Source of the DNA: Haloechinothrix_A salitolerans
Lineage (GTDB): Bacteria; Actinomycetota; Actinomycetes; Mycobacteriales; Pseudonocardiaceae
Length of the DNA: 64,000 bases
Direction: 5' to 3' (one strand)
NCBI RefSeq assembly: GCF_039544105.1
Contig: NZ_BAABLA010000123.1
Part shown: positions 51,739 through 60,551 of the stretch, one piece after another
Layout of the letters: each line of letters opens with the position of its first letter
Numbering within the stretch: position 1 is the stretch's first letter
Notes under the pieces: model-generated
Database searches by the model: none
What the model saw: the letters and a program-made list of their open reading frames with translations, nothing else
What the model was told of the DNA's origin: nothing
Position numbers and translations under genes: made by a program

Positions 51739-51950
51739 GCACCTTCGACGTCCTCGAACACCACGGCGCGTGGCGGCTGGCCGCATTCCTCGGATGCGTG
51801 GCTGTGTTCCTGCTGCTGCACCTCGCCCGGTGGCCGTTCCGCCTCATCGAACGCGCGCTGCTTGCCGTGCAACGCGGCCTAGATGCGCGTATCACCACCG
51901 CCCTGACACCGCCCGCTGCCCGTCCGTTCCACACCACCGCGACCGCCTGA
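51735..51950 (+). CDS. small single-pass membrane protein
   Basis: A 71-residue protein with one hydrophobic segment (LAAFLGCVAVFLLLHLARW) after a short N-terminus. GTG 51735 overlaps the WhiB stop. It is likely a small spread- or transfer-associated membrane protein; no family match is seen. Confidence 0.6.
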   Translation: MSTFDVLEHHGAWRLAAFLGCVAVFLLLHLARWPFRLIERALLAVQRGLDARITTALTPPAARPFHTTATA

Positions 51951-51967
51951 ACGCCTGGAGGCCGTAG

Positions 51968-52357
51968 ATGAACACCGAATCCGAGGACAGGACCGACACC
52001 GCGCGATCGGGGCCGTTGAACCGTGTCGCCTCGGCGCTGGCCTGGTACACCCCGGAACTCACCGGGGCGGCCGTATCGGCGGGAGCCGCCGCGACCGTGT
52101 GGGCACCCCTCGGCGCGATCAGTGCCGCGCTGGGCGCGTGGATCGCGACCGATCAGGTCAACGCCGCCCGCGCACGCCGCCACGCACGCCGCGAGGTCGA
52201 ATACCGCGCCCAGCGTGCCCAGCTCGACCCCGCCGAGGACCACGACGGCGAGGACGACGGCGCGCAGGACGACGCTCGCGCTGACGACGGGGTGAGCGTT
52301 TCCGGGCCCGCCGCCGATGAGCGGGCCGAGCGGCCCGGCTGGGAGGTGGCCGGATGA
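51968..52357 (+). CDS. putative membrane element protein
   Basis: A 129-residue protein with one or two hydrophobic segments (ELTGAAVSAGAAATVWAPLG, AISAALGAWIATDQ), a basic patch (ARARRHARREVEYRAQRAQ) and an acidic tail. Probably part of the Spd/transfer membrane set. CTGGAGGCC lies before ATG 51968. Its stop overlaps the DUF2637 gene. Confidence 0.6.
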   Translation: MNTESEDRTDTARSGPLNRVASALAWYTPELTGAAVSAGAAATVWAPLGAISAALGAWIATDQVNAARARRHARREVEYRAQRAQLDPAEDHDGEDDGAQDDARADDGVSVSGPAADERAERPGWEVAG

Positions 52358-53184
52358 GTACGCGCACCCGTAACGGTCACGATGCCTGGACCCTGCTCGG
52401 CGTTGGCGTGGTCGCGCTGGCCGCCGCCGTGTTGTCGTTCTCGTCGTTGCAGGACTTGGCGGAGCGCGCCGGGTACACGCCGAAGTTGGCCGCGCTGCTG
52501 CCGCTGGCCATCGACGCCCAAGCCGTCGTGGCCACCCGGGCGTGGCTGGCCACGAACACACCAGTACGGGCACGCGGCTACGCCCGCACCCTCGCGTTGG
52601 CCGCCGTGGCCGGGTCGGTGGCGGGCAACGCCGGACAGCACGCGATGGCCGCCGCGCACGCGGTCACGCCGTGGTGGGTCGTGGTCGCCATCGCCTCGGT
52701 GCCACCCGTGGCACTCGCCGCGACCGCGCACCTCGCCGCCCTCCTGGCCACCCACCGCCCGGCGGATGAGCACACGGCACGCGCACCGGAACCGAGCACG
52801 ACCGACGTCGGTGAGCGCGCAACCGAACCGCACAGTGAGCGCGTCACCGAGCGGCCGGACGACGCTCGCCCAAGCGACCCCGTGAGCGCTCGCACCACCG
52901 CGCACCACACCGACGCGGTGAGCGCTCAGCAGGCCACGCAACCGTCGCGCACCACGGCGCGCACCAAGTCGCGTGCGAAGCGCTCACCGAAGGGCCAGGC
53001 GCGCGCTCGCGCACTGTTCGACCGGCACGCCGAAGCGGGCACCGTCGATCAGCTCACCGGCTCCGACATCGCCACCGCGGGCAACGTCTCAGCGGCAACC
53101 GGCCGCCGGTGGCTCGCGGCCTGGCGCAGCGACCACGACGCCGACCGTCCGCAGCTCGCCGTGGTCGGTGAGAGCGCCACGTAA
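52354..53184 (+). CDS. DUF2637 (SpdB-like) membrane protein
   Basis: A 276-residue protein. The N-terminal half has four transmembrane segments (AWTLLGVGVVALAAAVLSF; LAALLPLAIDAQAVVATRA; TLALAAVAGSVAGNAG; WWVVVAIASVPPVALAATAH), the DUF2637 pattern. The C-terminal tail is hydrophilic and ends in a helix-turn-helix-like domain (QARARALFDRHAEAGTVDQL..GRRWLAAWR). DUF2637 proteins are linked to intramycelial plasmid spread in actinomycetes. It lies directly upstream of the translocase gene. Confidence 0.8.
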   Translation: MSTRTRNGHDAWTLLGVGVVALAAAVLSFSSLQDLAERAGYTPKLAALLPLAIDAQAVVATRAWLATNTPVRARGYARTLALAAVAGSVAGNAGQHAMAAAHAVTPWWVVVAIASVPPVALAATAHLAALLATHRPADEHTARAPEPSTTDVGERATEPHSERVTERPDDARPSDPVSARTTAHHTDAVSAQQATQPSRTTARTKSRAKRSPKGQARARALFDRHAEAGTVDQLTGSDIATAGNVSAATGRRWLAAWRSDHDADRPQLAVVGESAT

Positions 53185-53285
53185 CCCCAGCGGCCGGGTG
53201 GCCGCCGACCGGCACCCGTGGCCTCGACGGCTACCCGGCACCCATACCCGCCGCGCAGCACTTCGCAGAGGGAGACAGCACCAGC

Positions 53286-55580
53286 ATGGACACCCACAAC
53301 TACGAGAGCCACGACACCGAGCACGGCAGGGTGGTGTATCTGCCGAACGCCACCACCGACGCTGACGCGGAGGTGATCGACGCTGAGATTGTGGACGACA
53401 CCCCCACCGACACCACTACCGGTGAGCGGGCTGGTGAGCGCGCGGCCGAGCGTTCACCGGGCACTGAACTGGAGGACGTTCGGGCGCGCACCGTGTTCGG
53501 GCATCGCAGGCTCATTTCGGTGGAGCGGCGTGATCGGATGGCCGACGGCGCGGTGGTGCTCACCGAGCGCGCCACCCCGGTCGTGAAGACCGGCAGCAAG
53601 GCGTTGGTGCGCAACACGGTGCACGTCGCCCAAGGTGTGATCGTGGTCGCGAAGCGGTGGCGTGACGCGCACGGCAGTACGCGGTATGAGCGGCAGATGC
53701 GCGCCGCCGAGGCCGCTGGCGATCAGGAAGCGTTGCGCTACTGGCAAGAGGCCGCCGTCGCGGAGAAGCAGGCCCGCCATTCGCGGGTGATGGACTGGAT
53801 CCGCTCCCCGATCGAGCTGGCGAAAGCGTTCGCCATCGGTGTCGCTGGGGTGTGCGGGTTCCTGCTCGCGGTCGGCATCGTGCTGGCCGTCGCTGACGGT
53901 GATGCGGGCATGATCCTGGCCCCGATCGGGCTGGTGATCGACACGGTGCGGTGGCTGTGGTGGTTCGGCGCCGCCTACGGGTTCCTGCTGTTCAACGCCG
54001 CCCTCGCCGCTCTCGTGATCTACCTGTGGCACGAGGGCAAACACCACGCGAGCTGGACACCCGCGTGGTTGACCGGCAGCAGCGACGACAACACCGGCGA
54101 GTCCGTACTGGTGACGCCGGGTGGGATCGTCGCGGCGCTGCAACACCTCGGCATCGCGCCGCTCAACCGGGCGTTCAAAGACGGCTGGACACCGAGGTTT
54201 CACCTGTCGCCGACCCGGGAGGGTCAGGGCGCGTTCAAGGGCTTCCGGGCGATTTTTGACCTGCCGATGGGGGTCACGCCGAACATGATCAGCGACAAGG
54301 GCGACGTGCTCGCCGCCAACCTGAGCAGGAATCCGGTGGAGGTGTGGCCCTCGGACTACGGCAAGGAACAGGGCGGACGTCCGGGGTGTGTGAACCTCTA
54401 CGTCGCCGACGCCGGGGTGATGGACAAACCGACACCGGAATATCCGCTGCTGCACACCGGCACCGCAGACGTGTTCGCGGGTGTGCCGATGGGCATCACC
54501 CAGCGCGGCGACCAAGTGGCGTTCCCGCTGGTCGGCTCTAACGTGGTGTTCGGTGGGCAGCCGGGGCAGGGCAAGTCGAACGCGGGGCGGGTGATGATGC
54601 TCGGCGCGGCCCTGGACCCGCTCGCGGAGCTGCGGGTGCACGTGTTCGCCCTCAACGGCGACTTCGACGTCTACGCACCACGGTTGTCCCGGTATGAGAA
54701 GGGCGCAAGCAGCGAGCACGTCGAGGCAGCGGTGGCGCACCTGCATGAGCTGTACGAGGAAGTCACCCGCCGCGAAGGCCGATTGGCTGAGATTGGGGCG
54801 AAGAAGCTCACCCGCCCCATCGCGGACAAGCACCCGGACATGCGCCCGCTCATCGTGGTGTTCTCCGAGTGCCACGAGCTGTTCGGGCACGCCGAGCACG
54901 GTAAGGAAGCCGCCGAGCTGGCCATCAACGTCGTCAAGCGTGGCCGCAAAACCGGGGTCGTGACCGGCTACGACACCCAGTCCTCACGCACCGACGCCAT
55001 CCCCAGCCAACTGGTCGAAAACGTCGGTCTCAACGGGTGTTTCAGCGTCAAGACCTGGCGCAGCAACGACGGGTTCCTCGGCGACGGCAGCTTCGCGGCC
55101 GGTATCCGGGCGACCGAGCTTCGGTTCAACATCGACCGGGGCACCATGGTCGTCACCGGGGCCACCGACGAGCTGTTCGAAATCTGCCGCACCTACTTCA
55201 TCGACGTCGACGACGACGCCGGATGGGACCAAGCCGCCGACGTCATCACCCGCGCCATGCACGCACTCGCCCCCGGCACCCCCGTCGAGGGCGACCGACC
55301 CCAGCGGCAGATCGAACAGGACCGCGACCTGCTCGAAGACCTCGACGCCGTGCTCGGTGACGAACCCGTCCCGGCCGCCGACGTACCCGCCCTGCTCGCA
55401 CGCCACGCGCCCGGCTGGGCACCGTATCGCCGGTTGACCGGCAAAGCACTCCGCCAGCAACTCCACGCCGACTACGGCATCAAAGTCCCGTCCACCGGCA
55501 ACCGCTGGCCCGTCGATCCGCTCACCGTGCGTGACGTTCTCGCGCGGCAGGCGACCGCCGACCTCGACACCGACACATGA
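53286..55580 (+). CDS. FtsK/SpoIIIE-type conjugative DNA translocase (TraB/TraSA)
   Basis: A 764-residue membrane-bound ATPase. Transmembrane segments lie near residues 178-245 (AFAIGVAGVCGFLLAVGIVL; AAYGFLLFNAALAALVIYLW). Walker A is FGGQPGQGKSNAGR near 420, Walker B is PLIVVFSECHELFG. The C-terminus (PYRRLTGKALRQQLHADYGI) could be the winged helix that reads transfer-site repeats. TraB proteins pump double-stranded DNA between cells as hexamers. A cluster of 8-bp repeats follows directly downstream. Confidence 0.92.
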   Translation: MDTHNYESHDTEHGRVVYLPNATTDADAEVIDAEIVDDTPTDTTTGERAGERAAERSPGTELEDVRARTVFGHRRLISVERRDRMADGAVVLTERATPVVKTGSKALVRNTVHVAQGVIVVAKRWRDAHGSTRYERQMRAAEAAGDQEALRYWQEAAVAEKQARHSRVMDWIRSPIELAKAFAIGVAGVCGFLLAVGIVLAVADGDAGMILAPIGLVIDTVRWLWWFGAAYGFLLFNAALAALVIYLWHEGKHHASWTPAWLTGSSDDNTGESVLVTPGGIVAALQHLGIAPLNRAFKDGWTPRFHLSPTREGQGAFKGFRAIFDLPMGVTPNMISDKGDVLAANLSRNPVEVWPSDYGKEQGGRPGCVNLYVADAGVMDKPTPEYPLLHTGTADVFAGVPMGITQRGDQVAFPLVGSNVVFGGQPGQGKSNAGRVMMLGAALDPLAELRVHVFALNGDFDVYAPRLSRYEKGASSEHVEAAVAHLHELYEEVTRREGRLAEIGAKKLTRPIADKHPDMRPLIVVFSECHELFGHAEHGKEAAELAINVVKRGRKTGVVTGYDTQSSRTDAIPSQLVENVGLNGCFSVKTWRSNDGFLGDGSFAAGIRATELRFNIDRGTMVVTGATDELFEICRTYFIDVDDDAGWDQAADVITRAMHALAPGTPVEGDRPQRQIEQDRDLLEDLDAVLGDEPVPAADVPALLARHAPGWAPYRRLTGKALRQQLHADYGIKVPSTGNRWPVDPLTVRDVLARQATADLDTDT

Positions 55581-55593
55581 CACCGCGCAGCCA

Positions 55594-55745
55594 CGAGTTA
55601 ACCGACCGCAACCCATCGAACACCCCGAAAACCGGGCCGAACAGCACACCCGACAGGCACAAGCTAACTCGCCTCACTGGCTAACTCGTCGCAGCGCAGC
55701 AGCACAGTGACCCCACCGACGATCGGAAGTTAGAAACCTAACTCG
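55594..55745 (+). repeat. candidate transfer site (clt/TRS-like repeats)
   Basis: CTAACTCG occurs at 55664, 55681 and 55738, with a near-match inverted copy (CGAGTTAA) at 55594 and AGTTAG at 55728. The 288-bp gap holds no gene. In Streptomyces plasmids TraB recognises 8-bp repeats located 3' of its own gene, which fits this position; the octamer itself differs from the known GACCCGGA. Confidence 0.55.
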
Positions 55746-55868
55746 ATCCCGGCGACCTAACCCGCCCGCGAACTCCACCAACCACCACCCACGCGGCAGC
55801 CACACCCGCCGCCGCGACGACACCCCCTACCCAAAAACAGCTACCCACAGTGACCAGGAAGGTACCCG

Positions 55869-56267
55869 ATGGATCGCCAGTTGAAGCGCGCGAGGATCGC
55901 GCACCACGAGGCCGCCCACGCCGTCATCGGACGGGCAGTTGGGCTCACCGTCACCAAAGTCCGCCGCTATTCGGTCGGTCTCGGCCCGTTCGACCCCGAG
56001 CTGGCCACCGAAGAACTCCAGTTCCTGTTCGCCGGGATGTACGCCGACGTCCGCCTGCTGACCGAGCACGGCTACCCGCGTGCCAAAGCGCTGCGCATGG
56101 CCAAACCACCAGCAGGGCACGACCTGCGGGCAGCGCGTTCCCTCGTGCGCTCAATGCGCAAGGACTACCAAACCCGGCTCAACCTGAAGCGCGCCGAGCG
56201 CGACGCCGCCCGCCTCGTGGACCGCCACTGGGCATCGATCACCCGCATGGCCAACAAACACCTCTGA
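55869..56267 (+). CDS. stand-alone M41-like metalloprotease domain
   Basis: A 132-residue protein. IAHHEAAHAVIGRAVGLTVT holds the HEAAH zinc motif of FtsH (M41) proteases, and PPAGHDLRAARSLVRSM supplies the aspartate that serves as third zinc ligand in that family. There is no AAA+ ATPase domain and no membrane segment, unlike FtsH. AGGAAGG precedes ATG 55869. It may clip an element or host protein during transfer. Confidence 0.65.
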   Translation: MDRQLKRARIAHHEAAHAVIGRAVGLTVTKVRRYSVGLGPFDPELATEELQFLFAGMYADVRLLTEHGYPRAKALRMAKPPAGHDLRAARSLVRSMRKDYQTRLNLKRAERDAARLVDRHWASITRMANKHL

Positions 56268-56290
56268 CACCCGCCACGGGAGGAAACCCC

Positions 56291-56806
56291 ATGCGCCCTA
56301 TCGCAACCGATATTGAACGCCAGTTCGTCGGCACGCTGCTGTGGCTGCCGACCCACCAAGCCCGCACGGTGCTGGCAGGGATGCGCGCCGACGACCTCGC
56401 CACCCCGATGCCCGCCGACGTACTCCAGATCGTGATCGAGCTGGTGGCGGCTGGGCACGACCCGGCTCCGGTGGCGGTGTTCTCCCACGCCGTCATCACC
56501 GGCCGCGCACCCGGCGAGACTCGGCGCGGCTGGCTAGGCAAGTGGCTGGCCGACACCTACACCGCTTGCCAAGCCACCACACCGGCCCACGCGCAGCACC
56601 TCAAGGCGGTGGTGCTGGAGGCGGCGTGGCGACGCGCCATCGCCGAGCACGCCGCCCGACTCGCCCAGGCCGCCAGGGACAGCGCCACCGACGTGCTGGC
56701 CGCGCTGGCGGACGACACCAGCCGTATCGACGCGCTGTGGGCGCGCTACCGGACTGCCCTCGACCCGACCGACGCCAATGCCCGTGTGTTGAAGGAGGTT
56801 GCGTGA
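56291..56806 (+). CDS. DnaB N-terminal-domain-like replication protein
   Basis: A 171-residue protein: DIERQFVGTLLWLPTHQART, MRADDLATPMPADVLQIVIE follow the helical DnaB helicase N-terminal domain, which recruits primase or loader. No ATPase domain. GGGAGGAAA precedes ATG 56291. The next gene begins at the stop codon, so the two products probably work together in element replication. Confidence 0.7.
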   Translation: MRPIATDIERQFVGTLLWLPTHQARTVLAGMRADDLATPMPADVLQIVIELVAAGHDPAPVAVFSHAVITGRAPGETRRGWLGKWLADTYTACQATTPAHAQHLKAVVLEAAWRRAIAEHAARLAQAARDSATDVLAALADDTSRIDALWARYRTALDPTDANARVLKEVA

Positions 56807-58347
56807 TGAGTGAGCCCGCGCGCCCGCTGCGCGCCGTACCCACACCGCCCGCCAGCTCGGCGGGCTGGGAGGAACCGATCCCGCTGTCAGCGGTGCGGCA
56901 CCTCCCAGGCTTTCCCACTGATGCGTTGCCGCGCTGGCTGGGCCAGCAGGTCGAGGCGGTGGCCGAGGCCACGCAGACCCCGCCCGATCTGGCCGGGTGC
57001 GTCGGGCTGGCCGCGCTCTCGACGGCCGCCGCCGGTCGCGCCGTCGTGCGAGTCCGGCAGGGCTGGGTGGAGCCGGTCAACCTCTACACCGTCGTGGTGA
57101 TGGAACCCTCGGCGCGCAAGTCGCCGGTGTTCTCCGCGATGATCCGCCCCATCTACGCCCTCGAACGCGCCCTGCGCGACGACGCGAAGGAGGCGATCGA
57201 ACAAGCCAAGGTGCAACGTCGCGCCGCCGACTCGCTCGCCGAGCGCGCGGAGAAGGCCGCGCACGCCACCGAGGGCGACGAGCGCGATGCCGCGCTGGCC
57301 GAGGCCGTCGATGCGGCGATCGAGGCCGCCCGCATCGACATCCCGGCCGAGCCGAAGCTGGTGGTGGACGACATCACCCCCGAGCAGGTCGGCACCGTGC
57401 TGGCCGACCAGGGCGGCCGGTTGGCCATCCTCTCCGACGAGGGCGGCATCTTCGCCATCATCGCCGGGCGCTACTCCGGCCACGCCAACACCAACGTGTT
57501 CCTCAAGGGCTACTCCGGCACCCAACTGCGGGTCGATCGGCAGGGACGGCGCGGTGAACTCGTGGAAGCCCCGGCGCTCACGCTCGGGTTGACGGTGCAG
57601 CCCGCCGTCATCGACGAGTTGGGCGACACGGCGATGCTGCGCGGCTCCGGGTTCCTCGCCCGCATCCTCTACGCCCAACCGCAAAGCCTGGCCGGATACC
57701 GCAAAGCCCGCCCCGAGCCGGTGCCGCGTGAGGTGGCCGAGCTGTACGACGCCCGGTTGCACACCATCGCCCACACCCTCATCGGCTGGACCGACCAGCC
57801 CGCCGAACTCGCCTTCGCTGGCGAGGCCGACGACCTCATGGCCGAACTCCAGAGCGAGCTGGAAACCCGCCTGCACCCGGAGACCGGGGCGTGGGCGCAC
57901 ATCGGGGACTGGGGCGGCAAATTCCACGGCCAAGTCGCGCGCCTCGCCGGGCTGCTGCACATAGCCGCCCATCCGCACAACCCGTGGGAACACCCCGTCA
58001 CCGCCGAGACCGTGGCCAGCGCGTGGCGCATCGGGGACTACTACGCCGCACACGCGCTGGCGACGTTCGACCACATGGGAGCCGACGCCAGCCTCGACGC
58101 CGCCCGCCGCGTGCTCGCCTGGATCGACCAGCAGCGCCCCGCCCGCTTCACCAAGCGCGATGCGTTCAACGGCACCCGAGGCCCCGTCATCCGCCGCGCC
58201 AGCGACCTCGACCCCGCCCTGACGCTGCTGGAAGACCACGGCCACATCGCCCACCAGCCCCCGCCCGAACGACCGCCCGGCGCGCGAGGCCGTAAGCCCA
58301 GCCCGACCTACTGGACCCATCCCACCTACCGGCAGGAGGCCCCGTGA
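56806..58347 (+). CDS. DUF3987-type replication/helicase-like protein
   Basis: A 513-residue protein of the DUF3987 family (LSAVRHLPGFPTDALPRWLG; PPDLAGCVGLAALSTAAAGR). The nucleotide loop is degenerate (MEPSARKSPVFSAM, lacking the usual GxGK), with a Walker-B-like LAILSDEGG. The C-terminus has a winged-helix-like stretch (ARFTKRDAFNGTRG..LTLLEDHGHI). Such proteins often replace Rep in actinobacterial elements and phages. GAAGGAGG precedes ATG 56806. A symmetric repeat block lies directly downstream. Confidence 0.75.
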   Translation: MSEPARPLRAVPTPPASSAGWEEPIPLSAVRHLPGFPTDALPRWLGQQVEAVAEATQTPPDLAGCVGLAALSTAAAGRAVVRVRQGWVEPVNLYTVVVMEPSARKSPVFSAMIRPIYALERALRDDAKEAIEQAKVQRRAADSLAERAEKAAHATEGDERDAALAEAVDAAIEAARIDIPAEPKLVVDDITPEQVGTVLADQGGRLAILSDEGGIFAIIAGRYSGHANTNVFLKGYSGTQLRVDRQGRRGELVEAPALTLGLTVQPAVIDELGDTAMLRGSGFLARILYAQPQSLAGYRKARPEPVPREVAELYDARLHTIAHTLIGWTDQPAELAFAGEADDLMAELQSELETRLHPETGAWAHIGDWGGKFHGQVARLAGLLHIAAHPHNPWEHPVTAETVASAWRIGDYYAAHALATFDHMGADASLDAARRVLAWIDQQRPARFTKRDAFNGTRGPVIRRASDLDPALTLLEDHGHIAHQPPPERPPGARGRKPSPTYWTHPTYRQEAP

Positions 58348-58353
58348 ACGCCC

Positions 58354-58787
58354 GCAGAATTCGCACAATACGCAGAAACCCACGCCAATCCGTGTTTCCG
58401 CAGGTCAAACCGCACGCGCGACGCGGCGGGTCCGTGCACACAGAATTCCGCAGAATTCCCGCACAAATACCCGACACCCACCCACACCGCCCCGGACGAC
58501 GGCGCGCACCACCCGACACCGAGGGAAGCCAGGCCCTCCCCGAGCGGGCCACGACACAAGGATGGCCCGACTCCCCACCCCGCTTGTCGCGTCGACCAGC
58601 CACCCGGTTACCGACACCGCCCGCGACCACCGCCCGATCGGCGCGGCACGGCCCGCGACAGCAGCCCGAGCCAATTGTGCGGGAATTCTGCGGAATTCTG
58701 CGTAACCCACCTCAAGATCACAGACACCTCCTGTGACCAGCACAAAGACCGGACACCGCCGAATTCTGCGCATTGTGCGAATTCTGC
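58354..58787. repeat. nested symmetric inverted repeats, candidate replication origin
   Basis: Two perfect inverted-repeat pairs share exactly the same centre (58570.5). Outer pair: GCAGAATTCGCACAAT at 58354-58369 and its complement at 58772-58787. Inner pair: 26 bp at 58441-58466 (two CAGAATTCC copies plus CGCACAA) and its complement at 58675-58700. A partial CGCAGAA copy lies at mirrored positions next to the outer pair. The 530-bp region between the DUF3987 and xis genes otherwise has no convincing gene; a GTG frame at 58344 reads through the repeats and is probably not coding. Confidence 0.7.
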
Positions 58788-58877
58788 GAGCCCACAGCCA
58801 CCCCACCCCGGAAGGAGCGACCCCATGCCACACCACCCCAGCCACCACGCCCCCAGCACCAAGGAGCACACAGGCCG

Positions 58878-59069
58878 ATGGCTACCCACCGCCGCCACGT
58901 CACCATCACGCAGTTCTGTGAAGACCTAGGAATCTCCCGTCGCACCTTTTACGAATGGCGCAGCAAGAAGCGCGCCCCGCGCTGTATCAAGCTTCCGAAC
59001 GGGGAGTTGCGCATACGAAAAACGGACCTGGATGACTGGTTGGAGTCTTGTTATGAGGGGGTGGCCTGA
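58878..59069 (+). CDS. xis: excisionase-like MerR/HTH protein
   Basis: A 63-residue protein with a winged helix-turn-helix: VTITQFCEDLGISRRTFYEW, then RSKKRAPRCIKLPNGELRIR and KTDLDDWLES, the usual small Xis/HTH_17 pattern. AAGGAG lies upstream of ATG 58878. The integrase gene starts 2 bp after its stop. It should direct excision together with Int. Confidence 0.88.
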   Translation: MATHRRHVTITQFCEDLGISRRTFYEWRSKKRAPRCIKLPNGELRIRKTDLDDWLESCYEGVA

Positions 59070-59071
59070 TA

Positions 59072-60445
59072 GTGCACGGCTATGATGTGAAGATTTGGAA
59101 AATCCAGACCAGGTATAAGACTAATGACAAAGGCCAAAAGGTGCCCGCGCGGCATATCGTGCGGTGGTCTGTTGACGGAGAACGATTTGAACCCAGCTTT
59201 CGCAGCTTTGCCCAAGCCGACAGCTTCCGTTCAGAATTACAGACAGCGGCGCGACGTGGGGAGCAATTCAACCTGGAAACTGGGTTGCCGATTTCTCACG
59301 CGAAGAAAGCGCACGCGACGCCCTGGTACGAATTCGCGTGTTCCTACGCGGATATGAAGTGGGATGAAAGTTCCCCGAAATACAGGTCCGGTATTGCCGA
59401 CTCGCTTATCGCGATCACTCTTGCCATGCTGAAAGCTGGCGGCGACGAACGACCCTCGACAAGCGTTGTATCGCGGGCATTGCGCCGGGCGTTCAACAAA
59501 AATCTCCGCGAGCAGCCGATGCAGGACGAACAAGCGCGGGCACTGCGGTGGATTGCGCGAAGCACGCGGGATGTCGAGGAACTCGCCAAGTTGGACGTGC
59601 TCCGCGCTGTTCTGGCTGAGTTGGACAAGAAAAGGAACGGTGAACGCGCTGCGCGCGACACGATACGGTTGCGACGTATTGCGTTTGGTAACGCGCTGGA
59701 CTACGCCGTGGAAAAAGAGCTTCTTGATAGCAACCCGATGAGAGAGATAAAGACTAGGAAGCAAAAAACGACACACAGGCAGGTTGACCGGAGAAGTGTC
59801 GTTAACCCCGTGCAAGGTCGCACACTCCTGCTTACCGTACGAGAGACGAGACCGTTCCTGTACGCATTTTTCGCGTTGCTTTATTACGCAGGATTACGTC
59901 CCGAAGAAGCCGCGAATATTCGCAAAACAAACTTTTCCCTGCCTGATGAGGGGTGGGGAGAAATCCATCTGGAAAAGGCGTCTCCAGAAGTAGGTGCCGC
60001 GTGGACAACCAACGGCGAACGCTATGAGGAACGAGAGTTGAAACATCGGGCAGAGGATGAGGGTCGCACGGTGCCGTGTTCAGACGAACTGACCGCGATT
60101 CTTCATTGGCACCTGGAGAAGTTCGGCACCACTCGGGATGGGCGCCTGTTCTGGGGCGAACGCGGCGGGGAGCAGCTCGGCGGCACCGTGTACGCGCGGG
60201 CCTGGCGGCGCACGCGAAAGTTGACGTTCACACCGGAGGTCGTAGATTCCCCGCTTGCCAAGCGGCCGTACGACTTGCGTCACGCCGCTGTGTCCACGTG
60301 GCTGAACGCGACCGGTGACCCGGTACGAGTCGCTGAGTGGGCCGGGCACAGCGTGAACGTACTTCTTCGCGACTACGCCAAGTGCCTCGACGGGGAGGAA
60401 CAGCGAGCGCGGGAGCGTTTGGCGCGACGGCTCAAGGGCAGGTGA
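59072..60445 (+). CDS. int: tyrosine site-specific integrase
   Basis: A 457-residue recombinase with catalytic residues visible: Arg276 in YYAGLRPEEA, Arg403/His404 in YDLRHAAVSTW, His426 in AEWAGHS and Tyr435 in LLRDYAKCL. The N-terminus has an arm-binding/SAM-like region. GTG 59072 follows the xis stop. The gene is more A/T-rich than the transfer genes. It catalyses recombination between attP and tRNA-Arg; its stop lies 106 bp from attR. Confidence 0.95.
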   Translation: MHGYDVKIWKIQTRYKTNDKGQKVPARHIVRWSVDGERFEPSFRSFAQADSFRSELQTAARRGEQFNLETGLPISHAKKAHATPWYEFACSYADMKWDESSPKYRSGIADSLIAITLAMLKAGGDERPSTSVVSRALRRAFNKNLREQPMQDEQARALRWIARSTRDVEELAKLDVLRAVLAELDKKRNGERAARDTIRLRRIAFGNALDYAVEKELLDSNPMREIKTRKQKTTHRQVDRRSVVNPVQGRTLLLTVRETRPFLYAFFALLYYAGLRPEEAANIRKTNFSLPDEGWGEIHLEKASPEVGAAWTTNGERYEERELKHRAEDEGRTVPCSDELTAILHWHLEKFGTTRDGRLFWGERGGEQLGGTVYARAWRRTRKLTFTPEVVDSPLAKRPYDLRHAAVSTWLNATGDPVRVAEWAGHSVNVLLRDYAKCLDGEEQRARERLARRLKGR

Positions 60446-60454
60446 TCAAGGGTC

Positions 60455-60474
60455 GCTGTGGGCCATTTGTGGGC
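60455..60474 (+). other. candidate right arm-type integrase site
   Basis: GCTGTGGGCCATTTGTGGGC, identical to 45834-45853. CGCTGTGGGCC (60454-60464) also forms an 11-bp inverted pair with GGCCCACAGCG at 60491-60501. It lies 77 bp inside the attR core. Confidence 0.65.
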
Positions 60475-60551
60475 AGCCGCCGACGCAAAGGGCCCACAGC
60501 GGCACTGTTCTCGCAGGTCAGAAGGCATTTTCTGAACTGGAAAGCCGCTCT

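Noticed and set aside
53454..54899. 481-codon open frame on the minus strand
   Set aside because: It lies within the FtsK/TraB gene; the translated sequence is His/Arg/Val-rich without motifs.
56887..58383. 498-codon open frame on the minus strand
   Set aside because: It is antisense to the DUF3987 gene, with Gly/Val/Arg-rich low-information sequence; the plus strand has domain similarity and a ribosome site.
58344..58736. possible 130-codon gene after the DUF3987 gene
   Set aside because: It has an overlapping GTG and an AGGAGG, but the peptide is generated by the inverted repeats and is Arg/Pro-rich with no domain; treated as noncoding origin-like sequence.
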